Assembly: GCF_020447265.1 (NCBI RefSeq)
Contig: NZ_JAJADR010000001.1
Span: forward strand, 1,364,001-1,428,000
Source of the DNA: Hymenobacter lucidus
Lineage (GTDB): Bacteria; Bacteroidota; Bacteroidia; Cytophagales; Hymenobacteraceae
Length of the DNA stretch: 64,000 bases
Direction: 5' to 3'
Shown here: positions 36,347-44,918 of the stretch, one piece after another
How the letters are laid out: every line of letters begins with the position of its first letter
How positions within the stretch are numbered: the first letter of the stretch is position 1
Program-made: the position numbers and the translations under genes
Notes under the pieces: generated by a model
The model's database searches: none
What the model saw: the letters and a program-made list of their open reading frames with translations, nothing else
Told to the model about the DNA's origin: nothing

Positions 36347-37522
36347 TTAAAATGGGGCGGCTATCTGCTCGTAGCTGAGGTCGTGGCGTTGGCAGGCATC
36401 CTGTAGAATGGTCTTCTGCCAGGGGCGCAATACCTGGTCGGCACCCAGCTCGATGATGTCGGCCACGAGGCGGTTGGAAAGTACCAGGTTGGCTACGTAC
36501 ACATTTACATCGGCCGTAATGTGGGCCTTGAGCTGAATCAGGAGCTGTTCGCGGGCATCGGCTTTGGCGGCTTTTTCACCGCTGAGGCGGCGACGGAACG
36601 GAAAACGGCGCTGCTCACCGGTAGCGGCCGGCTCGGGCACCGATACGAAGTTGTCGGGCGACAGGGCCGCCAGTTGCTCCAGATAGGGGTTGCGCTTCAG
36701 CTCAGGGTGCAGGCCGCGGGTGTTCTTCCAGTCGTTGGCATCCCGCGGGGTGTCGCGCACGAGCTCGGGCAACCGGTCATTGGCAAACACCATGTAGGGC
36801 GGCTTGTCGAGCTGGCGTGCTACCTGGTCGCGCAGCATGTACAGGTCGCGAAATAGGGGCATTTCGGCCGGCAGAATGCGGTATTTGCCAGCTACACGCA
36901 GGTAGGGCCGCTCGTCGCGGGTGTAGCGTACTTCTTCCAGGGCGGCGTTTTCCTGGTCGGCCCACTCGGTGCGGCCCAGTTCGGCCAGCTTGGCGCGCAG
37001 GCGGTCGGCCAGCTCAAAGAGGTAGAGCACATCGTTGGCGGCATACACTTTCTGGGCTTCGGTGAGGGGCCGCTTCAGCCAGTTCGACTTCTGCTCGCCC
37101 TTATCCACCTCCAGCCCCAGCTCGGCCTGAATCAGGCGGCCCAAGGAAATGTTGTTGTCCGATTCGCCCAGCAGCGTATACTGCACGCTGGTGTCGAGAA
37201 TGTTGCGCACATGTACGCCATAGAGCTCGTCGAGCAGCAGGATATCGGACTTGCAGCTGTGGAACACCTTCTCGATGGCCGGGTCGCGCAGGAGCGCCCA
37301 GATGGGCTCCAGATCCTGGCCGGGGTTGGTCAGTGGAATCGGGTCGAGCAGATACACCTGCTGGCCGTCGAAGATCTGAATCAGCGCCAGGTTGCGGCCG
37401 TAGCGGTGCCGCATATCGTCGAATTCGAGGTCAACGCCCAGGCGCGTAGCGGGGCGCAGGGCCTCGGCGGCCTGCTGCATCTCAGCAGCGGTAGTCAGGT
37501 AGTGAATAGTAGGTGTAGACAT
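36347..37522 (-). CDS. rnd: ribonuclease D-like 3'-5' exonuclease
   Basis: 391 residues from the ATG at 37520-37522. DEDDy exonuclease domain: D31 and E33 in GVDLEFDD, VFHSCKSDILLLDEL with the next Asp, and YAANDVLYLFEL with the Tyr/Asp of motif III. A HRDC domain follows (about 215-290, DQVARQLDKPPYMVFANDRLPEL). It trims 3' ends of tRNA and other small RNAs. The last 100 residues are a helical extension ending in QRHDLSYEQIAAPF. Convergent with aceA. Confidence 0.92.
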   Translation of the reverse strand: MSTPTIHYLTTAAEMQQAAEALRPATRLGVDLEFDDMRHRYGRNLALIQIFDGQQVYLLDPIPLTNPGQDLEPIWALLRDPAIEKVFHSCKSDILLLDELYGVHVRNILDTSVQYTLLGESDNNISLGRLIQAELGLEVDKGEQKSNWLKRPLTEAQKVYAANDVLYLFELADRLRAKLAELGRTEWADQENAALEEVRYTRDERPYLRVAGKYRILPAEMPLFRDLYMLRDQVARQLDKPPYMVFANDRLPELVRDTPRDANDWKNTRGLHPELKRNPYLEQLAALSPDNFVSVPEPAATGEQRRFPFRRRLSGEKAAKADAREQLLIQLKAHITADVNVYVANLVLSNRLVADIIELGADQVLRPWQKTILQDACQRHDLSYEQIAAPF

Positions 37523-37804
37523 TCAGGCAAGGTCAGAAAGAGGGCGGCGGGGCCGCGGAATGATGGCCGGAGCCATTTGGGTAAAGGTAGGCACGGCCAC
37601 CGAGCAAAACCAACAGGCCCAGAACAGCCCGCTACTTTGCGGCTAAGCTGGCCACGGGCAAGCTCTACGACGGCCGACGCAGGGCGCAAGAAAGGCGAAA
37701 AAAGCCCACCCCGGTGTGTATCGGTATAAAAGCCAGTGGAGCCAGTATAGTAAACGATGAAAAGGTAAGGATTTGTGCCGCGTTCCGCGCTGTTTTTCCT
37801 CGGT

Positions 37805-38287
37805 TTAAGCCTCGTCTTCGTCGTCCTCGTCGTGTTGGCTGAAGTCCAGCTCCCGGGCCACTTCCAGCGCCTCCTGAATAACTTCTGCCATCAGCGGCTT
37901 GGTATCGGCGTCGAGGGTACGCTCGAAGAGGTTGAGCAGCAGCTCGCCGTCCTCGTTCACGTAGAGGTTGGTGTAGAGCTTCTCAAACAGCTTGGCGTCC
38001 TTGGTAATGGTAGCGTCGATTTCGCCCACCGATTTGGCCTTGAGGGCGCGGTGCATCACTTCCATCACCTTGCGGCTTTCCTCATGGTCGCCCAGGTCGG
38101 CCAGCAGCTTGAGAATGGCCATGGCCACGGCCAGGCGCACCCGCTCGAAGCGGAAGGCAATATCGGGCCTGGCGGCCTGCTCGAAGGAGCGGTAGGCCGA
38201 GACGTCGGCGGCGGACAGGAACTGGGCGGCTTCGGCTTCGGTACGGAAAGCTTCGTGCAACAGCTGCTCGTAGTGGGTGGCGCTCAT
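37805..38287 (-). CDS. helical acidic protein, function unknown
   Basis: 160 residues from the ATG at 38285-38287. It appears all-alpha (SATHYEQLLHEAFRTEAEAAQ, RLAVAMAILKLLADLGDHEES) and ends in an acidic tail, SQHDEDDEDEA. No signal peptide, TM or metal motif. A -7 element stands 99 bp upstream and codon use matches the neighbours, so it is likely real. No family recognised. It is isolated between rnd and a divergent small membrane protein. Confidence 0.65.
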   Translation of the reverse strand: MSATHYEQLLHEAFRTEAEAAQFLSAADVSAYRSFEQAARPDIAFRFERVRLAVAMAILKLLADLGDHEESRKVMEVMHRALKAKSVGEIDATITKDAKLFEKLYTNLYVNEDGELLLNLFERTLDADTKPLMAEVIQEALEVARELDFSQHDEDDEDEA

Positions 38288-38385
38288 GGAAGGAGGAACG
38301 GGCTGGAAAAGCGGCCGGTACCCAAAGTAGGGCGGGCCGCTAATGAAAACGGTGTATTTCGGGTGCTGACTGTAACCCAAGCGCC

Positions 38386-38393
38386 CAAAGGTA
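38386..38393 (-). promoter_or_regulatory. -7 promoter element for the helical acidic protein gene
   Basis: TACCTTTG on the minus strand; a TTG lies 15 bases further up, a little close for a -33 partner. Confidence 0.45.
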
Positions 38394-38490
38394 CGATTGG
38401 AGAAGACGCAACCGGCTGCCGAAGTTGTTTCAAGGCTGATGGCGGCCGCCCGCAGCCCGGTTTATTGTTCTACTTAACTGCTTTACAACG

Positions 38491-38739
38491 ATGACGCACA
38501 AAAAGAAATGGTTGGTTTTTGCCCCCTCCGGACTGATGGTAATCGGCTTTGGCAGCTGCTTGGTGCAGTGGGCCAGCCAAATGAAGCAAAGCGGCGCGCC
38601 TACCTCGCAGTGGGTGGCGGCCGGCACGGTAGCGCTGGGCGTGTTCAATGCCGGCGTTTGCCTCTTTGGCCGGGGCGTAGCCGAAAGTGTACTCTACCAG
38701 ATTCGGGAAAAGGAAACCGCGCCGGCGGAAAGTAATTGA
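38491..38739 (+). CDS. small membrane protein with two TM segments
   Basis: 82 residues from the ATG at 38491. Two hydrophobic helices, WLVFAPSGLMVIGFGSCLVQW and VAAGTVALGVFNAGVCLFG, flank a short loop, with a charged tail IREKETAPAESN. No recognised family. Codon choice is that of the region and the gene is followed by the large inverted repeat at 38767-38854. Confidence 0.65.
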   Translation: MTHKKKWLVFAPSGLMVIGFGSCLVQWASQMKQSGAPTSQWVAAGTVALGVFNAGVCLFGRGVAESVLYQIREKETAPAESN

Positions 38740-38766
38740 GTAGAACCTGGTTCTGAGTAGCACATC

Positions 38767-38854
38767 ATGTCGAACGCAGGGAGACATCTCGCGTGGCGTC
38801 GTTGGATTAGTAATCATACCGCCAGCACGCGAGATGTCTCCCTGCGTTCGACAT
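38767..38854. repeat. 29-bp perfect inverted repeat
   Basis: Left arm 38767-38795 (starts ATGTCGAACGCAGGGAG) is exactly complementary to 38826-38854, with a 30-base spacer. It lies between two convergent genes and probably ends their transcripts. Flanking ACATCA and AACGTTCTTTC resemble the ends of the repeats at 25516 and 31154. Confidence 0.92.
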
Positions 38855-38886
38855 AACGTTCTTTCTTAATCTGTCTGCACAAGGCT

Positions 38887-39303
38887 CTAGCGGCCGGCCA
38901 GGCGCTGCTCCTCGCTTTCCTCCAGGTCGTTGAGCTCAATCTTGAGGGCTACCACCGAAATCTGGATTTCCCAGAGCGACAGGGCCAGCGAAGCCAGTAA
39001 AGCCAGCAGGCTGCCGCCAAACACCAGCGCCCCGGCCGAATTGAAGCCCGCGTAAATCAGGAACATGGCCAGCACGCAGCCCAGCATGGAGCCCACACCC
39101 ACAGCCTGCATGCTGCGCACCATCTCCACCCGCCGCCGCAGGTTGTGAATCTGCTGGATCAGGTGGGGGCTATGGGTGGTCTTGTACTGGGTTTTGAGCG
39201 TGCGCACGATGTTGACCAGGGCCAGGAAGCGGTTGGTATAGGCCAGCAGCAGCAACGACAGCGCCGGAAACAGCAGGGCGGGAGTGGTAAGGGTGATTTC
39301 CAT
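38887..39303 (-). CDS. DUF2721 membrane protein
   Basis: 138 residues from the ATG at 39301-39303. Three TM segments (about 7-27, 71-91, 93-115) separated by a basic cytoplasmic loop (NIVRTLKTQYKTT...IHNLRRRVEMVRSMQ). The pattern LLAYTNRFLALVNIVR and LSLWEIQISVVALKIEL is typical of DUF2721, a family with no known function. It is divergent from the M14 peptidase gene by 127 bp. Confidence 0.85.
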   Translation of the reverse strand: MEITLTTPALLFPALSLLLLAYTNRFLALVNIVRTLKTQYKTTHSPHLIQQIHNLRRRVEMVRSMQAVGVGSMLGCVLAMFLIYAGFNSAGALVFGGSLLALLASLALSLWEIQISVVALKIELNDLEESEEQRLAGR

Positions 39304-39397
39304 AGGCTGAACAGAGGATAAATGGGCAGGAAAACAGTGGTTCGGCTGGTGTGCTGTTGGGGAAAGATGTTCAAAGTAGCCGCATAATCAATAGGTT

Positions 39398-39405
39398 TAG
39401 CTTTG
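39398..39405 (+). promoter_or_regulatory. -7 promoter element of the M14 peptidase gene
   Basis: TAGCTTTG matches TAnnTTTG and ends 25 bases before the start codon. No -33 TTTG at the right distance. Confidence 0.45.
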
Positions 39406-39430
39406 CTTTTCCATATTCCTCCTCGCCGCT

Positions 39431-42049
39431 ATGCCCTGCCGTTTCCCGCTGACCCACACTTGCCAGGCGTTCTACCGCCACATCCGCGTCGTGGCCCTGA
39501 CGTTGCTGCTGCTCGGGTGGAACGGGGCATGGGCGGTGGCGCAGTCGGCTGCCCAGCCCACCATTACCGGCTTGCTCACGCCGGCCCAATACCTGGGCTA
39601 TCCGCTGGGCAGCCGCTTCACGCCCCATGCCCGGGTGCTCGACTACGTGCAGCACGTAACCCAGAATGCTGGCGGCCGGATGCGCCTGCAGCCCTATGGA
39701 AGCACCTACGAAGGTCGGCCGCTGGAAGTGGTGCAGGTGGGCACGCCCGAAAACCTGGCCCGGCTGGAAGACATCCGGCTGAATAACCTGCGCCAGGCTG
39801 GCTTAGAAACCGGGGCTGTGGAGCAGCAGCAGCCGGCCATTGTGTGGCTCAGCTACAACATTCACGGCAACGAGGCGGTGTCGTCGGAGGCAGTGCTGGA
39901 AGTGCTGTATGACCTGGCCAACCCCGGAAACGAGCAGGCTCGGCAGTGGCTGCAAAACGTGGTGGTGCTGCTCGACCCCTGCGTGAACCCCGACGGGCGC
40001 GAGCGGTATGTGCAGTGGTACAACCGCGTGCGAAGCCAGCAGCCCAATGCCTCACTCTACGCCTGGGAGCACCACGAGCCCTGGCCTGGGGGCCGCTACA
40101 ACCACTATTTCTTCGACCTGAACCGCGACTGGGCTTGGCAAACCCAGCAGGAAAGCCAGCAGCGCGTGGCCCTCTACAACCAGTGGCTGCCCCAGGTACA
40201 CGCCGACTTCCACGAAATGAGCCTGGACGACCCCTACTACTTTTCGCCCGCTGCTAAGCCATTTCACGAAGACATTACCCCCTGGCAGCGCAACTTCCAG
40301 AACATCATCGGCGACTACAACCGCAAGGTGTTCGACCAGCACAACTGGCTTTACTTCACCCGCGAAACCTACGACCTGTTTTACCCCAGCTACGGCGACA
40401 CCTACCCCAGCTTCAACGGCGCCATCGGCATGACCTACGAGCAGGGTGGCTCGGGCCGGGCCGGCATTCGGGTGGCCAAAGCCGACGGCGACACGCTCAC
40501 CCTGCGCCAGCGCATCGACCACCACCACGCCGCCAGTCTGGCCACCATTCAGGCCACCGCCGACCGGTACACCGAGCTGGTGCAGGAGTTTCAGAAATAC
40601 TATACTAATGCCCGCACCAAGCCCAAAGGCGAATACAAAACCTTCGTGCTCAGCAGCAGTGGTGACCCGGGCCAGCTGCGGGCCTTTACCGCCTACCTCG
40701 ACCGGCAGCAGATCAGCTACGGCTACGCGGGCCGGCAGCTGCGCACCCGGGCCTTCAGCTACGCCACCGGCAAAACCGAAAACGTGCAGCTACAGCCCCA
40801 GGACGTGGTAGTGAGCATGTATCAGCCCAAATCGACGCTGGTGAAGGTGCTGTTTGAGCCCCGGCCCGCGCTGGAAGATTCCCTCACCTACGACATTACT
40901 TCCTGGGCTTTGCCCTATGCCTACGGCGTGAACAGCTACGCGCTTTGGTCGCGCCTTGACCCGCAGCCGCTGAAAGACGTGCCCAGTAAAAACGTGCAGC
41001 AAGCCGGTGTAGTGGGCAGTACTACCACCGCACCCTACGCCTACGTGTCGCGGTGGAGCAACGTGCAGGACCTGCGCTTTCTGAGCCGTTTGCTGCAGCA
41101 ACGCATTAAGGTGCGGGTGGCGCAGCGGGCTTTCGAGGCTGAGGGGCAGAAATACCAGCCCGGTACGCTCATCATCACCCGCACCGGCAACGAAAACCTG
41201 GGGGCGCGCTTCGACCAGCTGGTGCGGGCTCAGGCCGATTCGGCGGGCGTGCGGGTGCAGGCCGTGCAGTCGGGCTTTTCTACCAGCGGCGCCGACCTGG
41301 GCTCGGGCTACGTGCGCTACGTTAGCCGGCCCAACGTGGCTGTAGTGGCCGGCGACGGAGTGTCGCCCACGGCGTTTGGGGAGGTATGGCACTTCTTCGA
41401 GCAGCAGTTGGGCTACCCCGTTACGGTGCTGGGGGCCGACTACCTGCGCACGGTGCCGCTGCAGAAGTTCGACGTGCTGATCTTGCCCGACGGTGACTAC
41501 TCGGATATCTACTCCGAGAAGGGCCTCGAAAACCTGAAAACTTGGGTACGAGGGGGCGGTAAGCTCATTGCGCTGGAAGGTGGGGCAGCATTTCTGGCCA
41601 ACAAAAAGGATTTCCTACTCAAAACCAAAGCGCCCGATACTACTGCCCGCAACGGCAACTCCTACCAGCTGCTGCGCCGCTACGCCGACGCCGAGCGGCA
41701 GCAGATCGGGGAGCGGGTGCAGGGCAGCGTCTACCGCGTGCAGCTCGACAACACCCACCCGCTGGGCTTCGGCTACGGGGCTACCTACTTCGCCCTGGTG
41801 CGCGACACGCTCAATTATCGTTTTCTGGGTCCGGGCGGCTGGAACGTGGGCGTGCTCAAGCGCGACAATTACACGGCCGGCTTCACTGGGCGCGGGGCCC
41901 GCCGCAAGCTCACCGATACGTTTGTGCTGGGTACCCAGGAAATGGGCCGCGGCCAGATTGTGTACCTAGCCGACAACCCGCTGTTTCGGGGCTTCTGGCA
42001 GGGCGGCAAGCTGCTCTTCGGCAACGCACTGTTTTTCGTGGGCCAGTAG
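39431..42049 (+). CDS. M14-family zinc carboxypeptidase with C-terminal GATase-like domain
   Basis: 872 residues from the ATG at 39431. An N-terminal signal anchor (VVALTLLLLGWNGAWAVAQ) sends it to the periplasm or outside. The metal-binding H-x-x-E is in NIHGNEAVSSE (about residue 145), the third ligand His region in HADFHEMSLDDPYYFSP, and the catalytic Glu region in GMTYEQGGSGRAG. The last 300 residues (FDVLILPDGDYSD, RGGGKLIALEGGAAFLANK) resemble the class I glutamine amidotransferase-like domain often attached to these Bacteroidota M14 proteins. It should trim peptides from their C-terminus. Followed by a palindromic terminator. Confidence 0.92.
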   Translation: MPCRFPLTHTCQAFYRHIRVVALTLLLLGWNGAWAVAQSAAQPTITGLLTPAQYLGYPLGSRFTPHARVLDYVQHVTQNAGGRMRLQPYGSTYEGRPLEVVQVGTPENLARLEDIRLNNLRQAGLETGAVEQQQPAIVWLSYNIHGNEAVSSEAVLEVLYDLANPGNEQARQWLQNVVVLLDPCVNPDGRERYVQWYNRVRSQQPNASLYAWEHHEPWPGGRYNHYFFDLNRDWAWQTQQESQQRVALYNQWLPQVHADFHEMSLDDPYYFSPAAKPFHEDITPWQRNFQNIIGDYNRKVFDQHNWLYFTRETYDLFYPSYGDTYPSFNGAIGMTYEQGGSGRAGIRVAKADGDTLTLRQRIDHHHAASLATIQATADRYTELVQEFQKYYTNARTKPKGEYKTFVLSSSGDPGQLRAFTAYLDRQQISYGYAGRQLRTRAFSYATGKTENVQLQPQDVVVSMYQPKSTLVKVLFEPRPALEDSLTYDITSWALPYAYGVNSYALWSRLDPQPLKDVPSKNVQQAGVVGSTTTAPYAYVSRWSNVQDLRFLSRLLQQRIKVRVAQRAFEAEGQKYQPGTLIITRTGNENLGARFDQLVRAQADSAGVRVQAVQSGFSTSGADLGSGYVRYVSRPNVAVVAGDGVSPTAFGEVWHFFEQQLGYPVTVLGADYLRTVPLQKFDVLILPDGDYSDIYSEKGLENLKTWVRGGGKLIALEGGAAFLANKKDFLLKTKAPDTTARNGNSYQLLRRYADAERQQIGERVQGSVYRVQLDNTHPLGFGYGATYFALVRDTLNYRFLGPGGWNVGVLKRDNYTAGFTGRGARRKLTDTFVLGTQEMGRGQIVYLADNPLFRGFWQGGKLLFGNALFFVGQ

Positions 42050-42070
42050 AGTTGTTGGTTACTAGCCATA

Positions 42071-42106
42071 AAAAAAGCCCTGTCAGCTAGCTGACAGGGC
42101 TTTTTT
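42071..42106. terminator. 36-bp perfect palindrome, bidirectional terminator
   Basis: AAAAAAGCCCTGTCAGCT (42071-42088) is immediately followed by its exact complement (42089-42106). A and T runs at both ends let it serve the M14 gene and the convergent small gene. Confidence 0.93.
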
Positions 42107-42123
42107 GCGGAATTCGTAGCAGA

Positions 42124-42441
42124 CTAATCTACTACGTCCTCAGCTTTGTTTTTCACGGCTTTAGCGCCCTTTTTCACGGCGCTACCGGTTTTCTGGGCAC
42201 CTTTCTTTACTACGTGGCCGGTCTTCTTGCCAGCGTACTTAGCATCCTCTTTGGTGTTGTAGGCAGCTTGGCCGGCCTTGGTGCGGCCCGAGCGGCTTTC
42301 TACTTTCACCGTCCCGTTGTCCCGTACCTCAGCGGTGGTTTTGGCACCAGTGGCGTCGTCACGAACGGTGGTTTTGGTATCCTGCGCGTGTGCAGCAACG
42401 GAAAAGGCTACCATTGTCAGCAGCAGTGCTATCTTTTTCAT
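42124..42441 (-). CDS. small exported lysine-rich protein, function unknown
   Basis: 105 residues from the ATG at 42439-42441. Signal peptide MKKIALLLTMVAFSVAAHAQ, then a polar part (TVRDDATGAKTTAEVRDNG) and a lysine/alanine repeat tail (KKTGHVVKKGAQKTGSAVKK and GAKAVKNKAEDVVD) likely to form an amphipathic helix, as in LEA-like or DNA/polyanion-binding stress proteins. Such small proteins are common in Hymenobacter and relatives but their role is unknown. Confidence 0.75.
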   Translation of the reverse strand: MKKIALLLTMVAFSVAAHAQDTKTTVRDDATGAKTTAEVRDNGTVKVESRSGRTKAGQAAYNTKEDAKYAGKKTGHVVKKGAQKTGSAVKKGAKAVKNKAEDVVD

Positions 42442-42594
42442 AGTATGGAAAGTCAAGGAGGAAATGGAAATTATAGGTCCTTATACGGCCCCGATAAAAT
42501 AGGTTGTACACGCACTGAGCGCAGCACAACAGACAGCTAATAATCAGGTCAGAAACTACCGCAGAAAATCAGCGTGGCATAGGAAAACACCCTG

Positions 42595-43830
42595 TTAAGG
42601 CAGTAACAGGGAACTGTCGCCGTAGCTCAGGAAGCGGTAGTCGTGGGCCAAGGCGTGGTCGTACACGCGGCGCCAGTCGGAGCCGATGAGGGCCGCCACG
42701 AGCAGCAGGAGGGTGCTTTCGGGCTGGTGGAAATTGGTAACCAAGCCCCGTACCACCCGAAACGTATAGCCGGGCGCAATCAGCAGTTGGGTAGTAGCCT
42801 GAATCGTGTCGGAGCCGGTGCGCTCCAGGTAGTCCAATAGCGCCTGCAGGGCTTCGGCCAGCGGCACGTCGGGCTGGCCTTCGTAGGGCTGCCACTGCGT
42901 AACGTGCAGCGTTGGCTCGTCGGCGGGGGGTAACTGCCGGGCCAGCCGGGCCCCGAGCCAGTACAGGCTTTCGAGGCTGCGCAGGCTGGTGGTACCCACG
43001 GCAATGATGGGCCGGGGCGCGTGAGCCAGCAGCTGCCGAAGCACGGCCGCGTTGGCCGATATGGGCTCGGCGTGCATGGCGTGGCTGGCCATCTGGTCGG
43101 CTTTCACGGGCTGAAACGTGCCGGCCCCAACGTGCAGCGTCAGCTCGGCAGTGGCAATGTGGCGGGCTTTCAGGTCGGCAAATACCGCGTCGGAAAAGTG
43201 CAGGCCGGCCGTGGGAGCCGCTACCGCGCCCTCGTGGGCGGCATACACTGTCTGGTAGCGTACGGCGTCCACGTCGGTGTCTTCGCGGTTCAGGTAGGGT
43301 GGCAGGGGTAAATGGCCAGCGGCCCGCAGAACCTCGGCAAATGGCACGGCAGCCGGCTCCCAGCTAAACTGAATCAGGGAGTAGCCGTCGGCGGCTTCGA
43401 GCCGCTCGGCCGTCAGCGTGGCGGGCTCATTATTCAGAGTAAAAGCCACCTGCACGGGGCCGGATTTCCAGCGCTTGCCATTACCCACCAGACATTTCCA
43501 GGCGCAGCTGCCGGTTTGCTGCATGGCTAGCTCCACGGCGCGGTGGGGCGCTACCGGCTCCAGACAAAACAGCTCGACGATGCCGCCGGTGGGTTTCTGG
43601 CAAAAAAGCCGCGCCCGCACCACTTTGGTGTTGTTGAAGACCAGCAGCGCATCGGCGGGCAACTCAGCCGGCAGGTCCGTGAAGCGCTGGTCCTGGATGG
43701 TACCGGCGCGGTACACCAGCAGCTGCGACTGGTCCCGGTTGGGCAATGGCTCCGGCGCGATGCGCGCGGCCGGCAGCTGGTAGGTGAAATCGTGGATGGA
43801 CAGCAGGCGTGGATCGGGGAAGGCAGACAT
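42595..43830 (-). CDS. queA: S-adenosylmethionine:tRNA ribosyltransferase-isomerase
   Basis: 411 residues from the ATG at 43828-43830; a TTG three codons upstream is possible but overlaps the promoter. Motifs: YQLPAARIAPEPLPNRDQSQLL at the N-terminus, LVFNNTKVVRARLF, DVDAVRYQTVYAAHEGAVAAP with TAGLHFS, LTLHVGAGTFQPV, VGTTSLRSLES and LVTNFHQPESTLLLLVAALIG. QueA adds the ribosyl moiety of SAM to preQ1 in the wobble position of tRNAs for Tyr, His, Asn and Asp, making epoxyqueuosine. It is about 60 residues longer than the E. coli protein, with the extra part in the middle (GGIVELFCLEPVAP to VGNGKRW region and the ATAELT section). Confidence 0.95.
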   Translation of the reverse strand: MSAFPDPRLLSIHDFTYQLPAARIAPEPLPNRDQSQLLVYRAGTIQDQRFTDLPAELPADALLVFNNTKVVRARLFCQKPTGGIVELFCLEPVAPHRAVELAMQQTGSCAWKCLVGNGKRWKSGPVQVAFTLNNEPATLTAERLEAADGYSLIQFSWEPAAVPFAEVLRAAGHLPLPPYLNREDTDVDAVRYQTVYAAHEGAVAAPTAGLHFSDAVFADLKARHIATAELTLHVGAGTFQPVKADQMASHAMHAEPISANAAVLRQLLAHAPRPIIAVGTTSLRSLESLYWLGARLARQLPPADEPTLHVTQWQPYEGQPDVPLAEALQALLDYLERTGSDTIQATTQLLIAPGYTFRVVRGLVTNFHQPESTLLLLVAALIGSDWRRVYDHALAHDYRFLSYGDSSLLLP

Positions 43831-43836
43831 AGACTG

Positions 43837-43844
43837 CAAAGGTA
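43837..43844 (-). promoter_or_regulatory. -7 promoter element abutting queA
   Basis: TACCTTTG on the minus strand ends six bases before the ATG at 43830; transcript would be nearly leaderless. Confidence 0.5.
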
Positions 43845-43889
43845 CACGCCCGGCGCGGGTTAGCCGGTAGCCGACCTTACCGAGTTACG

Positions 43890-44669
43890 CTACTTGGGTC
43901 GCCGGAAAAACATCAGGTGCTGCTGAGGCAGGGTTTCCACACTTTCAATAAACTCCAGACCCACCGCCTTCATTTCCTTACGGGCCTGCTCCACGCTCAT
44001 CTTATGAATGCGCTTGATGGGCACTTTGGCATCCTCGGCCCGGTATTCGGCCAGGGCTACCCGGCCGTTGGGCTTCAGCGCGGTTTTGATGGCGCGCATC
44101 ATTTCTCGGGGGTGGTCAAATTCGTGGTAGGCGTCTACAATCAGGGCCAGGTCGACGCTATTGGGAGGCAGGTTAGGGTTTTGTACCGTACCCAGCACTG
44201 GCTCCACGTTGGGGGCGTTGTTGCGCTCCTTGTTGTCCTGCAGGTAGGTTATCATCTCGGGCTGAATATCGACGGCCAGCACCTTGCCCTGCGGCACCAA
44301 GGCACTCATCCGAAACGAGAAATAGCCCGTACCGGCCCCAATATCGGCTACCACGTCGGTGGGCTTAAGGCGCAGGGCTTTCAGGAGCACGTCGGTACCT
44401 TCCTCCGCCTGCCGGCCCGAGCGCTCCAGCCAGTCGGCGCCTTCGTGGCCCATTACGTGGGCAATCTGCCGGCCCAGGTAATAGCGGTTGATGCCGTTGG
44501 GGTCGGCTGGTGCACGCACCTCGTAGCCGGTCGTGTCGGGCACCGGGGCCTGCCGGCGCTGGTCGGCTACGGCTGCCACGGTACTTTCCGTGAGGGGTTG
44601 GGTACAGCCCTGGCTAAGGAAGACAGTCAGAGCCCACGAGCCCAGCACAAATGGAGAAGGAATGGTCAT
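43890..44669 (-). CDS. exported class I methyltransferase-like lipoprotein
   Basis: 259 residues from the ATG at 44667-44669. The N-terminus reads as a lipoprotein signal (VLGSWALTVFLSQGC), after which a complete methyltransferase domain follows: VVADIGAGTGYFSFRMSAL (motif I, about residue 105), VLAVDIQPEMITYLQDN, LALIVDAYHEFDHPREMMRA and LKPNGRVALAEYR. Motif I is intact, so SAM binding is likely, yet the signal would place it outside the cytoplasm where SAM is not expected. Either the hydrophobic start is a membrane anchor facing inward, or the true start is downstream, or export is real. Confidence 0.82.
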   Translation of the reverse strand: MTIPSPFVLGSWALTVFLSQGCTQPLTESTVAAVADQRRQAPVPDTTGYEVRAPADPNGINRYYLGRQIAHVMGHEGADWLERSGRQAEEGTDVLLKALRLKPTDVVADIGAGTGYFSFRMSALVPQGKVLAVDIQPEMITYLQDNKERNNAPNVEPVLGTVQNPNLPPNSVDLALIVDAYHEFDHPREMMRAIKTALKPNGRVALAEYRAEDAKVPIKRIHKMSVEQARKEMKAVGLEFIESVETLPQQHLMFFRRPK

Positions 44670-44918
44670 ACGCACAAGTGCAAATAAACTGCGTTCAGAC
44701 AAACATCCATAAGTAGGGAAGGGTTCGATTCGATTTTGCTGGCTACTAACGAGGAGAATTCAAAATATTTTATATTCTCTAAAGCGTGTCGCTCTTAGTG
44801 AGTTGAGGTGAAAAAAATGGATATAAAACAGTTGGTAAATAACAAAGTTGAGCCACTCTTTATATTTTGGCCCGTAGAAAGCCTGTTTTTGCATCCTTCA
44901 CCCTCCTTTTCAAACCAC

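Noticed and set aside
36073..36378. Open frames with a 14-residue repeat (WDVRPTGF type) over the 42-bp array
   Set aside because: All three plus frames and a minus frame are open because the period is divisible by three; there is no promoter or start with context, and changes between units are not confined to third positions. Treated as non-coding.
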